DNA from: Pontederia crassipes
Lineage: Eukaryota > Streptophyta > Magnoliopsida > Commelinales > Pontederiaceae
DNA length: 64,000 nucleotides
Assembly: GCA_030549335.1 (NCBI GenBank)
Contig: CM060194.1
Span: forward strand, 40,193,171-40,257,170
Direction: 5' to 3'
Shown here: positions 48,932-60,788 of the stretch, piece after piece
How the letters are laid out: each line of letters opens with the position of its first letter
Numbering within the stretch: position 1 is the stretch's first letter
Position numbers and translations under genes: made by a program
Notes under the pieces: model-generated
Told to the model about the DNA's origin: nothing
Databases searched by the model: none
The model's input: only the letters and a program-made list of their open reading frames with translations

Positions 48932-51900
48932 TTATATGTCATGGGATTTGGCATGCTCAGGCCGATGGGTAAACTCGTAGTCGAGGTGAACAAATGCACG
49001 CTCGATCTCAGGTAGCTGTTCTAGCTTCTCCTGCAAGGCCTCTCCAATGTCATGTGCCTCCCTTAGAGGCATCTCTGATGGCAAGACAATGTCGACCTCC
49101 ACAAAATAGTGGGAGCCAAATGTGTATGCTCGCACTGTGTCAATTTGCCTAATAGCCTTGTGGTGGTTCCAACACAAATATGTCAACTTCTGTAGGTACT
49201 CGGGAGCTGCCGATCGGCCAACCAAGGAGTTGACATTTTCCAAAACAGTCATTGACCATGTTCGGATTGTGTACAGTGCCAGCTGTAGAATAAAGATGCG
49301 TAACATCAGTTTCTTCTAAGAATCGTACATCAGTTTCTTCAACTTCAATGATTCACTAATAGAGCTAAATGATACAAAAGTATAACTGCTAGCTAGAAAG
49401 TTCAGAACTTTATCAAATAGAAAAAGGAAAACACAATTGCATATATATTTAGCAAGAGCCACAATATGTGGAAGCACATAGGTACACACAAGCATGTAAA
49501 ATAAACTTCATTCTTGTACTTACAATGATGGCTCCAACAGGGTCAATCCAATCCTCCACATAATTGGCAAGAATGGCAGCTACAAGGCCAATAAGATTAG
49601 TAACAACATCAAAAAAGTGGTCCTGGGCATAAGCCTTGACGATTTCATTAGTGAATGACCGGCAGTAAACAACTAGAGCTAGCTTAACCAGAGTAACTGA
49701 TAGCATAATGTTAACCACCCATTTTTCTTGCTCCTTGGTCAAGCTGAATTGTTTTTCCTACATTATAAAAATTAGGATGTCAATAAACATGAAGTTGTCG
49801 ACTCAAGAAGGAAACGGCACTCGGCAAGTTTTTCATGACAATGCACTGCGAACCAGAGAATAGTATTATCCAGGGTTGACCTAAGAAAGCTATTTCGAAT
49901 AAAATAGACAGACGAAGATCAAGAAATAAATGCCCGAAGCTTAAATGTCCAGCATGATTTTATAGTACAGTTGAACTTTCATATTTGTGATGGAGACAAA
50001 ATGAGAAAAGTTATGACTTACATTGGACATCAGCGACCGTACTGACTCCAATATAATCTGCAAACCTAATGTTGCCATAACAGATGCAAAAACAAGAATT
50101 CCCTGTCGACACGCCAATTAGATTGATTACAATGGAAAATAGTTGGCAGGGAACCAGAACAAGCATGGGAAATCTGGGAATAATCTATATTATATGAGAC
50201 TACCCAAAATGAACTTACCAGAGGCTGCATGCGCCTTTTCCCAATAGGATACAGATATGGATTTCTTCTTTGCATTGAAAATGCAGTAAACCATAAAATG
50301 AAACCCGATAGCAGATCAAGAAGTGAATCCAAAGTAGAGGCAATAATTGCTAAAGAGCCACTCCTTATTGAGGCATAGACTTTCGCGGCAAAGAGAACCA
50401 TATTTGCAATATTTGATAGTTGAATTGCTAGTCTCTCGCTTCTAGCAACCTTTTCCTTTTCTTCCTGCATATATAAGACAACAGAAAATGAACGACTTTG
50501 TCGGATGTAAAACAGAACATCCTTCATAGATGATCTAAAGAAGAGTCATCTTAGCAAAATAGAGAATGAGACAGAGGCAATTGACATCAACCTTTGACAT
50601 GCCAGGAAGGTAGCCTCGCTCAGTTAAGGCATCCATTTCATTAAAGCCCTCAAGCATTTCTACCTGCTGCTCATAATACTCTGCAACAACATCTTCAGAA
50701 CCTACAAACACATAGGGAGAATCTCTTTAAAGAATAATGTAGGTTGGGTATCCATGTGAGTCTTAACATGTGTTCAAGATTCCATGATAATCTCAGTGGT
50801 AGAAACTCCACAGCTGATTTTCAAATCAGAACACAATGACAAGATGAACAGAAACATTAGACCATTTGGCTATTTCATTGAAAATCCCCAACAAAAAATT
50901 ATGTTAAACATCTATCGCTTAAGTCAGACCATTCCTAGCAGCTCTGTCATGTCAAAAAAGCAATCAAAATTTACTTGTTTTGCGTCTCTACTGAAGGCCT
51001 TTCTATTCTCATTAATGAGAAAGTCCAAGATGATGTTCCAAGAAGATAAAAATTCCCCCATTACTTCTTTCCACTTTATGAGGACTGTGTTTCATCCTCA
51101 GGCCTCTCTCTTACTTGGCACAAAAGGAGGGCTGCCATTGGGCATGTAGAGACCCAGAAATATCTGACATGATCATCTTCTAAGTACTCTCCTGGCAAAT
51201 GGGTCATAACAGTTACCAGGATTATGAATTCGCCATATTGAAAATATGTATGTCAACTGATGTTGGCGCAAACCATTAGACCGACACCGAACGCTCGTAA
51301 TCCACAAGGAATGAAGTTCAACAACATTCGGGATTCATTGGGCATACAAAACTCGCTCATTGCCAATGAAATCCTTCCTTGAATAATAAAAAGTCTGCCG
51401 TTTCTGTCTCTTTCTCTTTTATGCTGGTGGAAGAAATTAGTGCATCGAAGAGTCTCCCATTTTAAATTACACTTTTGGGTTTTCTTATTTTTTCTTCGAA
51501 CGAATCAAAGCTAAAACTTCCACTCCTGATAGGTTCTCTCACGCCCAAACCACACCAGACAAATGTCCATGCCGATCGTGTGAGAATACTACCTACTGCA
51601 AGTAAAATACAGGCAAAATATCTGGATCTCACCGGCAGGTTTCCGATCGATAAAAATTGATCAAAAGACGCTGCGAAGAAATTAAAAAAAAATAGAAAGA
51701 ACGAGCAAGACAAAACGAGTAGTTAGTAGCGGGAAAAGAGAAGCCAAGGAGGACCTAAGACGCCGAGGCAATCCTGGAACCGGCGTGGCGGCTTCTTCTT
51801 CTCCTGGAGGTCCGAAGAAGACCGGAACCCCTCGAAGTTGAGGCGCCACGAGGGCTCCCGATCCCCGGGATCCCCCAGCTGGATGAGCTCAGTGGACGTC

Positions 51901-51935
51901 TCCAAGTCGTCTCCGGCGACCCGCGGCTCCGCCAT
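48932..51935 (-). CDS. MTP11: Metal tolerance protein 11-like Mn2+/H+ cation diffusion facilitator, 6 exons
   Basis: Cation diffusion facilitator of the Mn-CDF group; plant MTP11 moves Mn2+ into a Golgi/prevacuolar compartment for secretion and Mn tolerance. Exons (minus): 51935-51755, 50701-50592, 50464-50219, 50102-50022, 49757-49524, 49282-48932. They total 1,203 bp, giving 400 aa (the Arabidopsis relative is about 394). Start [20 protein letters not shown]; then [20 protein letters not shown], a membrane block [35 protein letters not shown] [22 protein letters not shown], then [20 protein letters not shown] and a cytosolic C-domain [20 protein letters not shown]. Both metal-site motifs are DxxxD (DSLLD and DHFFD) as in Mn transporters, where Zn types have HxxxD. 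All introns GT-AG. GC-rich first exon with a CpG-rich upstream region. Intact as read. Confidence 0.94.
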
Positions 51936-52500
51936 GCTTCGAGATCCCGCGTCGAGATCGCCCGACGGAGGAGAAACCTCTCTCCGCGCGCCCGACGAGG
52001 CTCCTACGCCGGCGCCACTCCGACGAAAGGGGAGGTGTGGGAGGTTTGTCGTGTCGCGCTCTCGGCAAAGAGAGAGAGAGAAGAGAGCTACTGAACAATG
52101 CGAAGCGTCGAGCTAATACAATATTAAATGCACCCTCCCCCACGACGGTACGCTTACAGACGAGGAGGAGCCATCACGACCGTCGCTTCGGGGTAAAAAG
52201 ATGTGAGAGGAACGGCTGCGATCGAGGACAACGGACCCCAGAAAAAAAAAGAGTCAATAAACAAAATGCGGTGGGTCCCGTCGGGATCTTCTCCGACGGC
52301 TAAAACTGGTACGCCGACCCATCAGATCACGATCTGATGCGATCAACGCTCGCCACGTGTCCTTTGTGAATACAGATCTCACGATAGAAAGAAAATAGCG
52401 GTCACGTTTTTCCCGCCGCAAAAAAATTATTAAAATTTTTTTTTCCAACTTTTAGGTGAATTGCGTCCACGTGATGCGCCAACCTTTCCGCACGAGGACA
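51936..52500. promoter_or_regulatory. GC-rich promoter/5' leader region of MTP11
   Basis: CpG-rich sequence immediately upstream of the MTP11 start, with GAGAGAGAGAAGAGAG at about 52,070, likely leader. GC content falls off by 52,430. Open frames here on either strand look like composition artefacts. No TATA box picked with confidence. Confidence 0.45.
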
Positions 52501-53045
52501 AAAAAAAGGATGATAATAAATCTGAATTTTCTTTGGAGCATCACATTGTCTTCATCGAAAATTATAAAATCTATTTTACCTTGACTATGATTTTACTATT
52601 CTATCCGGATCGTGCCATGCCATATTATGTATAATTTACATGAATACTAACATGTTTTTTTTTAAATCAATGATGCGTAATTTTGAGATGGAAACTCTTA
52701 TTATTCTCGTTTCTCACATGTTGTTTACTAAAATTTACGGCCTCTTCGAGTACAAGTTATGGTTGAGTTAGTTGAAATTAACGAGATTTGATCTTAATAT
52801 TTTACGCAACTTATGCTGTGCAAGCTTCTAATATTCAATTATAATTATTTTCATTTCACTTCCAAACTAAACTACATAATAAGTTAGTATTAGTAAACAT
52901 TTCATATTAATTATAATCATATCAAAATTATCATATATGTGTGTGCGCGAGTAATTTTTTTATATTTTCATTTATGGCATTGATATTACATATTGTCGTT
53001 ACGTAATGCAAGAAAATTAACATCTTATATAGTGTTAACATCTAC

Positions 53046-53091
<46 letters not shown>

Positions 53092-54695
53092 GATTTGATC
53101 ATGTCTATGGATGCTCATGAATGCTTTGTCACCTTTCATGCCCTGTGATATGCTTTATATCATGAATTCTAAGTACATCTAGAACTTTATGTCGATGTAG
53201 TTACCTTGAATGTACCTAGATTGATTTGTTTAAAAGCTTTAGGATGATGCTTCCGTGTTTATCCATTCTGACAGATCCAAAGAATAGTTTTAGTACCTCC
53301 ATGACTTCATGATATTATTGTGTCACAATTCTAAATTATGATTAGATGAAAGCTAAAAGGAAACTAAGAAGCCGAGATGCATGTCACTTAAAGCTATATT
53401 TGATTTTAAATGGTTAGAAATAATCTTTTTATCTTGGCATATGTCAAAGCCATCTTTATTTATACTATGGATGTATGGATTTCGAAAATCTGTTTGGAAA
53501 TATAGGATTTTGCAATGACTTATGACTTTGCTGAAAACTTTAGACCAAACTTGTTGATTAAAAAAAACTCTAAATTGAATATTTGAACCTTTTCGGTCCG
53601 ACGTTCGAACAATGCGATATTCCCATGAAGCCTAAAAGATCGGAGAGACATATCTCGATGTCCATAACGCCTAAAAGAAACCTCCAACCATCTCGAACAT
53701 CCAAATAATCTTTATCCATATGGACGATCTTTCGAAAGTTCGGATGTATCTCTTAAACTTTTGAATGTCCAAAATTATTTCAAGGAACACAAGTTATTTG
53801 AATTGTTCATCCTATTCAAATCAATTGAATTCCTATTAATTCCAAACTTACTCAAATGATCATGTCACTGATTGGAGCTTCCCCCGCTTATTATCTATAT
53901 GATCAAAGGATAATAAGTTTAAAAGATGATGACTCATTATCTTATTTCTTTGCAAAGGAGAACTAAAATGATACTTTTTAAGGATGGACAATCCAACTAA
54001 TTGTAAAACACTCAAGCTACAACACTATATGATTAGGTGAAGGCAAAATACTAAGAGACACTATTGGGTGCACTATAAGAAAGTAAGGAATTTGCGACAA
54101 CTCATATGCCTTTACAATTTGTAAAGAATTTTATGATAGCCATGAAAAGTTTTTTATAACTACAATGAATACATAACCTGTGAAACATATCTTTGTGATA
54201 GTACTTCTTCGGACTTGAATCATAGTGGTTGAACAAACTACCACTAGTCTTAATAGATAGATTGTTCGAATTCTTGACGAATCAAAATTTCTCAGAGATT
54301 TGACCATCGAAGATTCTAAAATGATATACAAATTAAATTTGTAAGTAATATGATATTAAGTATATTTAATATTTCGAATATTCATATTTTTTAAGTACAA
54401 TGTACTAGATTATAATATATATTTCTAAAAAAATAAATCTGTTGGCAATCTCAACATATTTTTTATCCACCAAAATTTGTGAAGAAATAAGTCATATTTT
54501 TTTTAAAAGTAATACATATTTTATTTCAAATGTTTGGATTCCTAAAAATAACATTTTATGTTATAATATATATTTCTGATGTATAAATTCACTGAAATTT
54601 TTAATCAATGTTTATTCATCAAAATTTTAAAAATGATGTGTTATAATATATTTTTGACGGAATGATCCTTCGAAAACTCCATCACAAACCTACAT
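52501..54695. other. AT-rich intergenic DNA with an (ATT)n microsatellite
   Basis: A pure (ATT)14-like tract lies at 53,048-53,090. No gene recognised in the rest. Confidence 0.6.
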
Positions 54696-54865
<170 letters not shown>

Positions 54866-55046
54866 ACATCTCCAATCTTCGCTCCCTCTCCTAACTTTTG
54901 CGACTAGCACTAGTAACCATTGGCACTTGTCTTCAACTTTGATTATCACTAGTGTCCATCCTCCAACTCTAGTGACCATTGACGTCCATCTCCATCCTTG
55001 ACAATAATCTCTAATGAGGTTCTTCATCCAATCTCTTACGATGATT

Positions 55047-56220
55047 GTAATATCCTGAAAAACATTTTGTGGGCAAAATCTATCTTTTGACAAAGAGGTT
55101 GAAAAAGACTATAGAACCCTTAAAAAGTAAGGAATCTTTTAGGACAATTATGTCCTTTGGTGAAGAGGGCTAGAATTGTACTAAAGTGTCTTAAAAAGAG
55201 AGGTAGTTAGAAGGGCATTTGATCATCCGACATAAGGCAAAAAGAAAATCAAACTAAACCATCTAAATCCTCTCTCCTGACAAATCAGTAGTCACTTCCC
55301 CTCCAAAAACCCCTTCCACCATTGTTGCTTACGAGCTCAAGGAGGCGAAGAAGAGCAAGAGGGACTAAAGCTTCATCCATTGGAGAGAAGCTCAGTAGTA
55401 GAAGAAGGAAGATTGGATTAAAAAGGTTTTTGGACAAAAACCTTAGGTATGTAAGGGTTTTGGGTTGAGCTCAATTGAAGCTGTGTATAAAAAGTTGAGA
55501 CCAAAGAATCGACCTAATATCAAGTTGCCTCAATAGTAGTGTGACTGATTTAGATAATACAATAAAATTTTTATGAGAATGAAATTCATGGAGTAAATAG
55601 GCAATCAGGACATCTTTCTATATGACTTAGTTTCATCTAAAATGTATGTGTTTAGAGAATGTTAATAATGTTTTAATGTTTAACTGTCAATAAATCATGT
55701 TTTGTTGTTCCTAATCTGTGCCTCCAATTTTAATTGATGTTTGTATAGATTCTTGCGGCTAAAAAATAATTATAATATGTTATTGGTAGATATCGAAATA
55801 TAGTTTATGTAGATTTGGTTTCATGTCATTTGGAATTATATGTGAAAAGTTATGATCAAATTAATGAGACACTATTAAGGTTCTATCATGGGCGTGATAA
55901 TGATTGTCACTGTCGTGAACACTGGATATAGAGATTTTGAAACACTTTTAGATCCTTTTCAATATGTTTATATTATATGAATAATTATTGAATAGTGCAT
56001 TGTTCAATTAACCTGACTATGATATTGCAATGATTTTAACTCCCTATGATTGTATCAATATTATTATTATGATATGATTGCAACAAGATGTTGAATCGAT
56101 CGTGCTATTGATTGACTCATTTAGAATTCAAATTGCATGTTAAGTCCATGATCACCTCCATATTTTGTCCATATGGGATTATCACCCTTTGATTTTTTTT
56201 TTCAAACTTTGGGCCTTACA
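55047..56220 (+). mobile_element. Probable gypsy-type LTR (solo or remnant)
   Basis: Starts TGTAATATCCTGAAAAACAT and ends TTTGGGCCTTACA, matching terminal inverted bases TGTAA...TTACA; 1,174 bp. The opening TGTAAYAYCCYGAAAA is common in chromovirus-type plant LTRs. The 70 bp at its end (56,155-56,225) recur in variant form at 56,399-56,470, again ending CCTTACA, so a second, truncated LTR end may abut it. The flanking 5-mers (ATGAT/ATCTC) do not match, so completeness is unproven. Confidence 0.5.
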
Positions 56221-56470
56221 ATCTCCCCTCCTTTTGGACTCAAAAGGCTCTCATTGAGCGGTCTGTGGACTCGGGTTCTCACATGACTCAAGTGAGCACG
56301 CGATGATGACTTTGATAACTTTGTAATACTTCCTTAGTCTATTAAGATATTATTCGCTTAAGGTCCGTGAATTTAAAATGTGTCTTGTAAAATAAAAGAG
56401 GATGACACTTATAAAATATTTTGTTCATGTGGGATGAATCTTTTTTAACCTTGGAACCTTACAAGATCTA

Positions 56471-57621
56471 TTCTCAATACCTCCGGCCTACCAATTTTTT
56501 TTTAGAAATGATGTTACTACCATCCCTACTGAGGGTGGATTCATCGTCGTTAGCGCAAAATTTTTAATGTTAATGTCAACAAAATTTATTTTAATTTTAG
56601 TAAATTCTTTTAAAATATATGTATAATTAAAGTTTAATTTATTTTCATTAAAATTTTTAGATAAACTCAATATGCTTGCAATTTACGAAGGAAATTTTTT
56701 GTCTATACTTAGAACAAAAGCTCATTTGTCGCGATCTTCAACGAATAAATTTGATGAAAATTGGTAGATTTCATAATTTTCAGCAAATTTATTTTTAAGA
56801 AGCATATTTTAAACATCCTTAACCCATAAAAATATTCATAATAATTATTTATTACCATGGATTTTTAAAGATTTGGGTTGAAAAAAAATCGTCCTAAATG
56901 TCAATTTTCTTATAGTGGAGTTCTGCCCTAAACAATGGAAAAATGTTCACTTGTATTGTTTCACATGACTCTAAAAAGTGAAGAATTCTTCCTAATGCAA
57001 AGAACAAATAAAATAAAAATTAGACGAAAAATTATGAACGATCCACATTTAAAGATGACGAAGAAAGAATAATGATGAAATAATTCTTTCCAATCGAAAA
57101 AAACATCTATCATTATTATGATGGCTGGACGAAAATGTAATCTTTATTATGATCAAAGATTGACTCTAGAACATTAAATTGTAACAAAGCTTCTAACTTG
57201 GGATGTTATATATTTTACTATGTACTTGGAATGATGATGTTCTTTTGTCTTGTCATTTCTAGAGTTTCTGCATTTATACTATTAACATGTATTGTATTTG
57301 TTTTAAGGCCTTAATCGAATCATCGCCGACCTTATTTATTTTCTTGGTCAAGAAAATGGCCAAAATGTATTATGACTGATGTTTGCTGAAGGAGACTGTC
57401 ATATGATGAGGGTCTAACATCAGAATGTTAATTAGACTTAAAATAAATTCAATTAATATATATATGTATATATAACTATTTACAATATACATATTTTTCT
57501 ATCTTTTAATTTTAGTAAAGTTGTTCTTTTTATCTCGCAATCTCTCCATGCCACTTCCTTGAGACGCCTTTATTTTGTGAATAAAGAGGTTAAACCCTTG
57601 TGTTACAGTAGGGAACATGGG
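56471..57621. other. AT-rich intergenic DNA, no gene seen
   Basis: No supported frame or known repeat. Confidence 0.5.
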
Positions 57622-57631
57622 TACATGTGTC

Positions 57632-57986
57632 CCAATCAGAATTGGGTCGGTGCGAATTATCCGCCCACCACTTTTTCCTTTTTAAAATTTTTTTTGTTAA
57701 TTTTATATATTATTTAATTCAAAAATATTAATTTTTATTTTTAAAGCATAAAATAATTTTATGGATATTGAACTATTATTATCATATTCAAAATATTTTT
57801 ATTTTAATATTTTTTTACTTTTCAATAAAATTTAGGTTTAAAGTTATATAAAAATATTTAAAAATAAATAAAAAATTTGAGCCATCAGATCAAGTCAATT
57901 CGAGTTAGAATTTTTCAATCTGTGCATACCCGACCATTTATTGAGTTGTGATTGGGTCGAGTGCGAGTCGGGTTAACGAACACCCC
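57632..57986. mobile_element. Small non-autonomous element flanked by a 10-bp direct repeat
   Basis: TACATGTGTC stands at 57,622-57,631 and at 57,987-57,996. The 355 bp between begins CCAATCAGAATTGGGTCGGT, has an AT-rich centre and ends GAGTCGGGTTAACGAACACC CC. GGGTCG words occur at both ends, but clear terminal inverted repeats do not, so it may be MULE-like or a retroposed fragment. Confidence 0.45.
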
Positions 57987-57996
57987 TACATGTGTC

Positions 57997-60446
57997 ATTA
58001 GCATGTTTGTATCTGAAAAATAAATTGTAAGAGATGATAGGCTCGAGTATGAAAATTTTATTTCTTTGAAAGTCGTTTTCATAATTTATTCTTCATCATA
58101 AGTAAACTATTTATAATATTTAATTAATAACATAATTATATCATATAGTTTTTTTATTTTTTTCTATATTTTGTCTACTTCTATCCTCGTAATCATTTAT
58201 CTTACTGTAACATTATCATTAGTGCGAAGAAAAATGTCAATTTAGTATATATTTATTTATTCCTCTACCTTTCACTATTTGATAAAAAAACAAAAAAAAT
58301 ATGTTTGGAAAAAAAATTACTCACTTAATCTCCCTTCTCATAATTATTAAAATATAATTAAATAATAAAATGAGGATATTCCTCTTTTAAAAGAGGGACA
58401 TAAAGATCGAGAAGATGATATCAACCTATTTTAAAAAGAATTCGATGTTCTTTACCTCATCTTGTTCCTTACTTTTTACACAATCAAATCTTCATCTAAT
58501 GGTTCATGATTAAATCTCTCAAATAATTTATCACAACTAAATGAAAATGAGAAGATGATATAAAACAAGATAAAGTAAGCTAACACCTACATTTTTTTTT
58601 AAAAAAAGGGACCATTGTTTTCTATAAAGAGGTCCAACAGTATATAAGCTAAAAAAAAAAGAATCACAAATATTGTCAAAGATGAATTTTTTTATTCCAA
58701 TATTAATCACGTACTTCGTAAAAAAAGTCGATGAAATATCATCTTGGAAAAAGTTTTCAATCAACATTTCTCCCCCAAAAAAACAAAGAATGGAAACATA
58801 AGATATGAAAAATAAGGCAGGTTGAATGACCGAATCCTGCTTATCACGCTTTCATGCTTAAGTTCTCTTATTAAAATAAAAGAATCTGTCTATCTGCTTG
58901 ACTTCATGGAAAAAAAAGTAAACATCCCCGTTATTTCGATCGGAAAACTACAGCAAATATACGAAGTTACGTTTCTAAACAAGCAAACTCTTTGAATCTA
59001 GACAATTAATTAACTTGTGTTAAATGTTCCCTGATCTTTTATTAATATTGTGAATTTTATTTTTAATTAATTTTCTTTTTATATTCCTTTGTAATAAATT
59101 GAGATAGAAGGGTTGCTGTGTAACAATATACATCTTTATACTTAAAAATATTGAACTCGAGGATGTTGGAGTCATTAGCATCGCCAAATCTATCAGCCAC
59201 AACACAACCTATAGATTTAGAGTTAAGTTCAAAATTCTGGATCCAATTGGACCTCCAAAACTCGAAAAAAGATGCTGATGAAACCACGACAAGTTTTAGC
59301 AAAGCAAACTGTTGAATCGAAAAACAGACAAGGTTGATTGAGTTACCTCAGGAGAAAAAGAACTCCCGTTTCCTTTTGAATTTTAATTATAAAGTCATCT
59401 CTTCAAATAATACTTGTGTTTGATTAAGTAATCACTTGAGAGATATTTTCACGATTTAGGTGCGAGTCCTTTTCGATTTTAATCATGGCATAAAAATATA
59501 ATTGATAATAAATACATCAACGACAAAAGAAAAAAAAATACTGTTCCCATCTTCTGAAGTGGATATTTGGACAGAGCTTATCCCTTTCACCGTGCAGTTA
59601 GTACTTGTCAAATGTCAAAACACGCATGGTATGAGTAGAACAGACAACAAAGACAACGTTAAAAAGCGTTTACAAAACAAAAAAAAAACTTGGGCGACTT
59701 TGCCGTTAAACAGCACCACCAAATTTGTTCTGAAGCAGAAAGTGAGGAAACGACTAGATGGTATTCAGAAACTTGTTCTTGCCAAAAATAATTGTGGATG
59801 AGCGGGTCTCCTTACAACTCGTTTCCTCATCTGATCCAAGTGACTAACCAACTACAGAAGTTCTCACATATGTGACAGCCAAAGGGATAACACAGCTTCC
59901 AAATAAGAGAGCAACAGGGCCACAAGGTCCACTACTCCCATCCTCTGATTTTTTTTCCCCTGATAACAGTATATATATATATACGAAAAAAATGATTGTG
60001 CTACTCTTTTAAAGAAATAGCACTACGGATTGAGAAAATTTAATAAATAAATCCACCATCCATCATAAATTCAATTGATTAATAGGTATCTCATGCTTGA
60101 TGGTTTTACTCTTTAGAAGTGGTTGCACAAATATTCCATTATGTATATGCACATGTAGGATCCCATCCCAGTGATAATAGTTTGCTGTGATGCTACGTTT
60201 TTTTAGCTTTATCGCGATGCATAATCAACAAACTTTTTAAACAATCACTTGTGCTTGAGAATTGAGTTTGTCTCCATCAGGAGAAACCCAGTCTGGTGAC
60301 CCAGATTTTGTGGGAATCAGCACAGCTCGCATTGATGCAATGCAATCGCTAGTCTTCCAACAAAGATTTTTTTTTTTTAAGGGAACAAAGAACTAAGCAA
60401 GACCACCTAGCCAGAATCTTTCAAATGAAAAGATTAGTTTGCAGCA
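57997..60446. other. AT-rich intergenic DNA, no gene seen
   Basis: Only short open frames. Nothing recognised. Confidence 0.5.
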
Positions 60447-60788
60447 TACCTTTACACCATCTCTGCAGTGAAGCCCGACCATAATATTTTGCACACTGCA
60501 AGCTTCTGCCAGAAAAGAAAAATAGTTTTGGCATTAGATATCATTATAAACGTTATGATAATACGACCACAAAGATGCCCTATTAGACCCAAGGAAGGCT
60601 TTTGCAGAGAGAAAATGAATTGCATTTTGACTGGACAAGCTTAGTGTTACACACTGTTCCTGTACATAGTAATTTCAGTTGATAATGCAGCAAAGATAAC
60701 AAAAGGTTCAGGTATCATTGGCATAGCATATCCGTTCTTTTTTTTCATGGTTCACATACAAGCCAACAAAAGAAGAAAACTTAGTCCC
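60447..60788 (-). other. Probable 3' untranslated region of the AFC1-like kinase
   Basis: Downstream of the stop on the minus strand. A block at about 60,505-60,451 looks exonic, with a donor-like AAG|GTATGC at its end, hinting at an intron in the 3' UTR or alternative 3' processing. Weak evidence. Confidence 0.3.

Noticed and set aside
50784..51149. 121-aa plus-strand frame inside the long first intron of MTP11
   Set aside because: No recognisable domain, opposite strand to the host gene, and no supporting features.
59502..59801. 99-aa plus-strand frame in the intergenic region
   Set aside because: No homology recognised; lysine-rich composition typical of AT-rich DNA.
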